In this document: positions 58,818-64,000 of the stretch, piece after piece
How the letters are laid out: each line of letters opens with the position of its first letter
How positions within the stretch are numbered: the first letter of the stretch is position 1
Assembly (NCBI GenBank): GCA_023213395.1
Contig: CM041465.1
Coordinates: 243,667,741-243,731,740 of the forward strand
Reading direction: 5' to 3'
Length of the DNA: 64,000 nucleotides
From: Cycas panzhihuaensis
Lineage: Eukaryota; Cycadophyta
Position numbers and translations under genes: made by a program
The notes under the pieces: model-generated
What the model saw: the letters and a program-made list of their open reading frames with translations, nothing else
The model's database searches: none
What the model was told of the DNA's origin: nothing

Positions 58818-59037
58818 TTCCAGTAAGGGAGCTAGTTCCTATCCCTTTTTGTTGGTGCTACTACCTTTTAGTGGTCTTCTCCACTTATCTCTTCCGTTGG
58901 GCATCCCTCAACACATACTCTTCTAACGTATTGGCAAGTTTTGTATGTGATGCTTCTCACGTCTCTTTTGTGATTTGCCTCCATTGTTAGAAGACCCTAC
59001 ATATCATCTTCTTTCATTGTTGGATTCCAATTCGACA

Positions 59038-61480
59038 ATGGAAGGATACCCTTCAGATTGGGCTTATCATGCCTTTGCTTCGAGAGCTCATGAGTTCTCC
59101 ACATCTTTTCCAGGGTCCACCCAAGAGGGTCATGATCTTATTTACTATCTGGGTGATCAACATCACCTACTTGATGCCCATCCCTCTACTCATGGAGTAG
59201 AGGGCCCATCTTCTCTTGAGATTCATCACCTAGGTGGTGATTCTTATGAGGAGTGCCCTGAGGGGTCTACTTCGTTTGAGGTCCTGTCTACCTCCTATGA
59301 TCAAGTGGATACCCCTCCTACCGATGTGGTTGAATCCCTTAACGAGTGCTTTCGTACTACTCATCTTCAATCACATCCTAGATGGTTTGAAGAAGTCTTA
59401 TGTGGTGGGGCACCTTCCTCATCCGCGCCTATCCCACTATCTTCATCCGCATCTACACCTCCCACAACAAGCAACCCATTTGTGCCTACACATTCATCCC
59501 ACTCTATCCTTACATTTACTTTAGGGACGTCTATTGTACCTTCTATTCCTCATCATGGTTCAAGCTCTTTGGGGCCCTCTCGTGGTATGTCTTTCTCCCA
59601 GCTTGGGGTTAGCATACCTTTCCCTAGTCAAGCCAACATGCCACTCCCTAACGTGGCACATGCATTTTCTAGTAGGCCTAGAGGTCCTACTAACACCCCT
59701 ACTACTAGTCATATGGGATCTGGTCCCACGTATACTCAAATCCAACCTAATGGCCCTTCTCTTTACGTACCCCCAGGCTATACTTCTCAGCCTTGGGGGC
59801 ACGATAAAGGGAACCATATTCTGGCTTACAGGGTAGACCCATTATATCCATATGGGGTTGCACCACCCACAGGTGGCCCATACCGACAGAAGCCAGTTCC
59901 CCACCCTTCTTTTCCACCATCCTGCGTAGATCCTTAAACAACACCTTTGCAAGGAGACCCAACTTCCTTTCAAGGCGCTTACCCTCAAGTCCCTTTCCAG
60001 CAAGGGATATTTCCTCAAGGAGGGATGGGCCTACCACCCCCATCTATTCCTTTCCCATTACCTTCCACATCGTTCACCAATCCTATGGTCCAGGCAAAGG
60101 CATGTCCCTTCGTAGATTATAGATCAACACCATTATCTATTGAGGTGTTAAGAACCAATTTGCTACCTCATCCTCCCAAAGTTCCTAAGTTCAATAGAGG
60201 TTCATCATAGGATCCAGTAGAGCACGTCCGTAGTTTCTCTAGGCGTGCATAGACTACTAAGCCTATGATCACATGCTAATGAAATTATTCCCATGATCCC
60301 TGCAAGGTGATGCCTTTAAATGGTTTTATCATTTTCTTGCCCATTCCATTTTCTTGTTCTAGCAACTTGTGGATGAATTCATCAACTATTTCGATGTAGC
60401 TCGTCCATTTGAAAGTGGAATGAAATCCCTCCTTTCGCTTAAACAAGGTCACGATGAGATGAATCGTGATTTGTGTGATGATTTCATGACCTCCTCCATT
60501 CCACTAAGGCTACTTTGCCTGAGGAATTAAAGAGGGACCTCTTCGTTAATGCACTTTGCCTTGAAGTCCATGTGGAAGTCCTTAAAATGGGGGAAACCAC
60601 ATGTGATTCTACTATTGCAAAGTGCTTAGCGCTTGAAGCTATTGAGATCCAGGCTGGACTCAAGAAGCCCCTTAAGCCCTCATAACGACGTGAGGCACCA
60701 CCCCAAACCAAAGAAACCAAACCACAACAATCCACTAGGTCTTCTTCTCATTCGACCAAGAAGACCCTAGACCCACTCACTTCTACTATACGTTTATTCG
60801 AACGTACGATGAAGGAACTTAAACTTCAAGCTCCTTCATCACCCACTTCTAACAAAAAAATCCAACAAGCTACTTAAGCTACTCTCCCTAAGGGTGGTAA
60901 CACTCAGCCCTCTTAAGCAAGGAAAACCAACTCCTCATTTGAGAAGAAGTGGTGTTCTGTTCATGGGGAGTGTTTCCATGACAACTTACGTTGTAGGGCT
61001 CAACATCTTAAGGATGCCCCACAATATGACTCATCTCCTAAATAGGCCTCAAGGCCCGACCTTAACCAACCGGTCCATAAGGATTCGTTCCCCCTAAGCA
61101 TAGGGAGGGTGATCATAATACTCAAGCCAGAAACAACCAGAACTGGTAAAGATCTCTGAATTCCCATCCTTCACACGGTAAAGGGAAGGGCACACAGGAT
61201 TCGTCTTCTTCCTCATGTTCCCTTGATCATCGTACCCCTTCATCTTCACGGTCCTGGAATAAGGGAAAGAAGGTGATCTAGATGCTTGAGACTACCCCTT
61301 TGTATGCCTTAACCTAGTCTCAAGCTGCTAAAGAGGCAATCAGTGCCTCTTCCTCCACATCTCACCTTGATCCTCTTCTAGAAACTTCTCTTCCAGAAGC
61401 TCCCACACTTCCCAAGACTGTTCCCGTACATCCTGGTCATTACAATTTTTGAAAGGCGCTTCCCTAACCTGCTACAAAGG
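59038..61480 (+). pseudogene. gag: Tat-2 gag
   Basis: The start ATG 59038 (MEGYPSDWAYHAF) is conserved in Tat-1 (17398); the open frame also extends upstream to 58975 without an ATG. It is open for 299 codons to a stop at 59935 (Gln codon expected). The 59038-60110 part is Pro/Ser/Thr/Tyr-rich. Reading continues in the same frame: 'PSTSFTNPMVQAK', 'FVDYRSTPLSIEVL', then 'VPKFNRGSS-DPVEHVRSF' (60175-60235), start of the capsid domain. After a single-base shift come 'LQGDAFKWFYHFLAHS' and 'VARPFESGMKSLLSLKQGHD'. A Ser/Thr-rich basic tail runs to about 61480. The best-preserved gag in the window. Confidence 0.8.
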
Positions 61481-62335
61481 GGAAGCCCTTCTCTATCGTT
61501 GACGAGCTCCACACCGTCGCTGCGGGGATGCCCTTGATGGATGTCTTAAGAAGCTACCTTGGGCAATGCGCTCTTCTTCTTGAAGCTCTTGGCCAACAAG
61601 ATGCTTCCATCCATGCGATAGGTGCCACCTCCCATGGACCACCTATCATCTCATTTGATCTCTATGATCTCCCATCTCCTAGTGAATGGGAGAAGATTTT
61701 GCATTACCTATTTGTCATTTTCGTTAACACTCTTGATTTTGTCATAAAGAGGACCATTGTAGATAATGGCTCCTAGGTTAATGTTATACCTACATGTATG
61801 CCTTAGGAGCTAGGCATAGTAGCACTTGAGTCTATCCCTTAGAAATGCCAAGGGTATGATAGGACTGAGAAGTCACCCTTAGGGACAGTCTCCCTTTCCC
61901 TCACCTTAGGAGGGAAGACCGTTTCTGTCAAAGTTGTTGTACTCGATATCGATGTCAAGTACAACCTCGTGTTGGGCCAACTATAGCTTGACTAAATGGG
62001 AACAATCTGCTCTATGCATTGGGGGCAACTTAAATTTATCCATGAAGGATGAGTTAAAGTTGTCACTCGTGAGCCTATGCCATCTCACACCTCTCATCCA
62101 ACCTGCCAAGCTGTCTTCGATGATGAAGATAGCGATCCTGAGGAGGCTACCCCTTCTGTGGGACCTTTGTTTTAGGAGATTGACCTTAATCAATCAGACC
62201 CTATGCCATGTCATGAGCTAAACCTAGTTAGGTTTTCCCCTATTGGTGTAGGTAATTATGGTTACTTAGCTGTCACGGGTGATTCCAAGTCGGATGGTGA
62301 GGGTTATAAACCCCCTCCTTGATGTGTCACCCTAG
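61481..62335 (+). pseudogene. pol: Tat-2 protease
   Basis: 'PFSIVDELHTVAAGMPLMDV' and an open stretch 61528-61776 lead to 'RTIVDNGS' (about 61753-61776), the same D-N-G-S active site as Tat-1. 'YDRTEKSPLGTVSLSL', 'VSVKVVVLDIDVKYNLVLGQ' and an acidic segment 'DDEDSDPEEATPS' (about 62118-62155) follow. Several stops are at former Trp/Gln codons. No RT follows. Confidence 0.75.
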
Positions 62336-63420
62336 TTTCATGAGCACTTAGGGGGATATCTTGATCAAATATTCTTGCCCCTCTTCATTCTATATTGGCT
62401 CTCAAGTCGTTGGTTCCGAACCAACTACTTCTTTCACATCTTCACCCTCCTCGAGCGGTTTCACATAGGCATCCACATCAACGAGCCACTTGTAGAGATG
62501 CTTCTCCTACATGCTCTTGATCCTCACATAGGAATAGAGCCACTCCTACTCAGATGCAACCTTGCCGTGTGACCCATTGTGTGGTAGGTCTGTTGCACTC
62601 ATCCGGTTCTGACCATAGCCAGTTTACCTGTAGGCCTAGCCACACAGGGCCTACCCTTCGTCACCTATCTCTAATTCTACGTGTGACTACCCCTACCTCT
62701 ACATAGCCTAGCCATACTTCTTTCTCTCTTTACACTCTAAAATGAGCCTAAACTACCACCCTGAGCTTGTTCCCGTTCCTCCTAGCCACAGGCAGAATGA
62801 TGGCTTAGGCTGGCCTTCTCGTTCCTTTTGGTTCCTCCCATGGAACCCTTGTTCCTATTCCTCTTGGGACCTTTTCCTCCTATTTGGGCATCCCCCAATT
62901 AGGATGACACTTTGGAGTATCATCACTCCCCTCCTATTGGCATTTCGTTTGCATATCCTACTATGCTCCCATATGGACATGTGTATCACCCTATTTCCTA
63001 GTCTCATATGTATCTATCACCACTATTCACGGCAGTTGTGTATGTCTCTATTAGGAATATGGTCCTGCATGAAAGGAAGTGTGCATAACTTAAATAAATA
63101 TCATAACACAAAACTCATATAATAATCTTACATAACCTCATGCATCTATGCACCCCCATACATATACATACATAAATGTGTAAGCAGAAACATACACTTC
63201 ATCCATCACATATCATGATACACATCATTATACATCAAATGGGGTATCAATCACCCCGTCTATATACATCAAAATAATCATGTGTCATATCATACAAATA
63301 GTATGGTACATCATCCATGGGAATATGGTGTCCTTGCAGGGAGGGTACAATCATATGACTACATATGGTGACTCCTTGGAGGTCCGTGCTTGCCACTAGT
63401 TAAACCAAAATTCCTATATA
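62336..63420. other. Tat-2 deletion junction and post-integrase spacer
   Basis: Up to about 62715 the sequence is like the protease-RT spacer of Tat-1. At 62728-62758 it becomes ACTCTAAAATGAGCCTAAAC, the tandem phrase that in Tat-1 follows integrase (24525 and 24625). RT, RNase H and integrase are thus missing. 63140-63420 aligns with 31720-31850 of Tat-1 ('gtacaatcata', 'ccttggaggtcc' against 'ccttggaggcca', 'aaattcctatata' against 'aatttcctctata'). Confidence 0.6.
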
Positions 63421-64000
63421 CTACTCTATTGCTGCCTTGCCCTTGGGGCATCATCTCCAAGTCAATGTGATCCCTCTCCTGGGGACCACATCACTCCAAG
63501 ACTCCTCCTTAGTCTTCAAGAGCCTCCTTCTCTACTCTCCTCATCCTGTGGTCTCCTCAGGATCATCGCCACCGTATGGGTATATGTCCTGCTCCACGCT
63601 GACCTCGATGCCACCTCATCCACCAATCGATCGTATTAGACCTGGATATGGTCTCGATCTGTCTCTACACTATGAAGCCTCTCCTCCATCCCTCTGAGAT
63701 GCTCCTCCATCACTACTTGCCAGATGTAGCCCTCCATATCCCCTCCAGCTCTTCCTTAAGCCTCTAGTACCTATACCTAATTTTATAGGGCATCCCTCTC
63801 AGCTTGGACGGTATCGAGCTCTGCCTACTATCATCCTGCACGTGCCTCGTACTCCTAGGACTCCACAATCCATATGTCTCTCACCCTTATTAATGGGGCA
63901 AATGCTGCTATGTGGCCGTCTGCTGATCTGGGCTCATCGCCTACCTAGATGGGAGGCTATCCCTCTGCGTAGGCTTGAGGGAATATCTCTCGGACTACTG
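63421..64000 (-). pseudogene. Antisense gene of Tat-2, C-terminal coiled-coil part (partial)
   Basis: On the minus strand from 64000 down: 'ELDTVQAERDAL' (about 63800-63840), 'MEEHLRGMEERLHSVETDRD' and 'YDRLVDEVASRSAWSRTYTH' (63570-63720), a heptad-like helical region, then an Arg/Glu-rich tail. It holds the same position and orientation as the coiled-coil end of the antisense PMD-like frame in Tat-1 (31900-32200). The PMD itself would lie beyond 64000. The few stops agree with a younger copy. Confidence 0.55.

Larger units (their letters stand above)
56770..64000 (+). mobile_element. Tat-2: truncated-pol relative of Tat-1 (runs past the window)
   Basis: The order is LTR, PBS, gag, protease, then directly the post-integrase spacer and the antisense frame. 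RT, RNase H and integrase (about 3.3 kb in Tat-1, 21.3-24.5 kb) are absent. It is GC-richer and has fewer stops than Tat-1, so it is younger. The 3' part, with the rest of the antisense gene, any second RNase H and the 3' LTR, is beyond 64000. Confidence 0.75.

Noticed and set aside
59560-60043. Minus-strand frames of 85-98 codons opposite Tat-2 gag
   Set aside because: They are complements of the Pro/Ser-rich gag frame, which is open for about 300 codons and whose start is conserved in Tat-1.
1-64000. A host protein-coding gene, tRNA or rRNA anywhere in the window
   Set aside because: Every coding segment I could recognise belongs to a retroelement; I saw no tRNA cloverleaf, rRNA motif or multi-exon host gene. 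Small RNAs cannot be excluded by eye.

Overview
This is a stretch of nuclear DNA from a plant. I see no host gene, tRNA or rRNA. The whole window is AT-rich (one GC-richer block lies at the right end) and consists of LTR retrotransposons, most of them old and full of stops. The plant assignment rests on the element types: Ty1/copia elements with a tRNA-iMet-type primer site, a chromodomain-bearing Ty3/gypsy element, and two Tat-like Ty3/gypsy elements with LTRs of about 2 kb. The age of the elements suggests a large, repeat-rich genome; I cannot narrow the species. Decay is mostly C-to-T and G-to-A, so CAA/CAG/CGA/TGG codons have become stops. Reading frames can be followed through these stops, and several long open frames are only shadows of the true frame.

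Layout from left to right. (1) 1-3301: minus-strand copia remnant (gag, PBS, a 556-bp LTR). (2) About 3560-3984 and 11515-40013: a plus-strand copia element, 'copia-A1', broken twice. Its leader is interrupted by 3985-11514, a pair of ~310-bp direct repeats enclosing a minus-strand copia gag-pol. Its RT is interrupted by 14822-39334. (3) 14822-39334: a 24.5-kb Tat-like gypsy element, 'Tat-1', with 2.3-kb LTRs and target duplication CCTTC. It carries gag, protease, RT, RNase H and integrase in sense, then an antisense frame resembling the plant mobile domain (PMD), then a second RNase H in sense just before the 3' LTR. (4) 25048-31709: a structurally complete 6.66-kb chromovirus nested in Tat-1, with 401-bp LTRs, target duplication GTGTG, gag, protease, RT, RNase H, integrase and chromodomain. 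(5) 40014-46735: copia-A2, a close relative of copia-A1 lying head-to-tail with it through one LTR, and with an 820-bp tandem duplication of its RNase H plus LTR start. (6) About 47995-52152: a minus-strand copia gag-pol, 'copia-D'. (7) 52153 to about 56769: non-coding AT-rich DNA with a 36-bp-arm hairpin and a diverged ~780-bp tandem duplication. (8) About 56770-64000 (runs off the window): 'Tat-2', a GC-richer and younger relative of Tat-1 that keeps gag, protease and the antisense frame but lacks RT, RNase H and integrase.

The nesting gives a relative chronology: copia-A1, then Tat-1 (LTRs differ by about 15% in the part I compared), then the chromovirus (LTRs differ by about 8%). The most interesting system is the Tat-1/Tat-2 family: a long gypsy element with a PMD-like antisense gene, its own candidate TATA box, a second RNase H downstream of integrase, and a member that has lost the whole RT-to-integrase block but keeps the accessory antisense frame.
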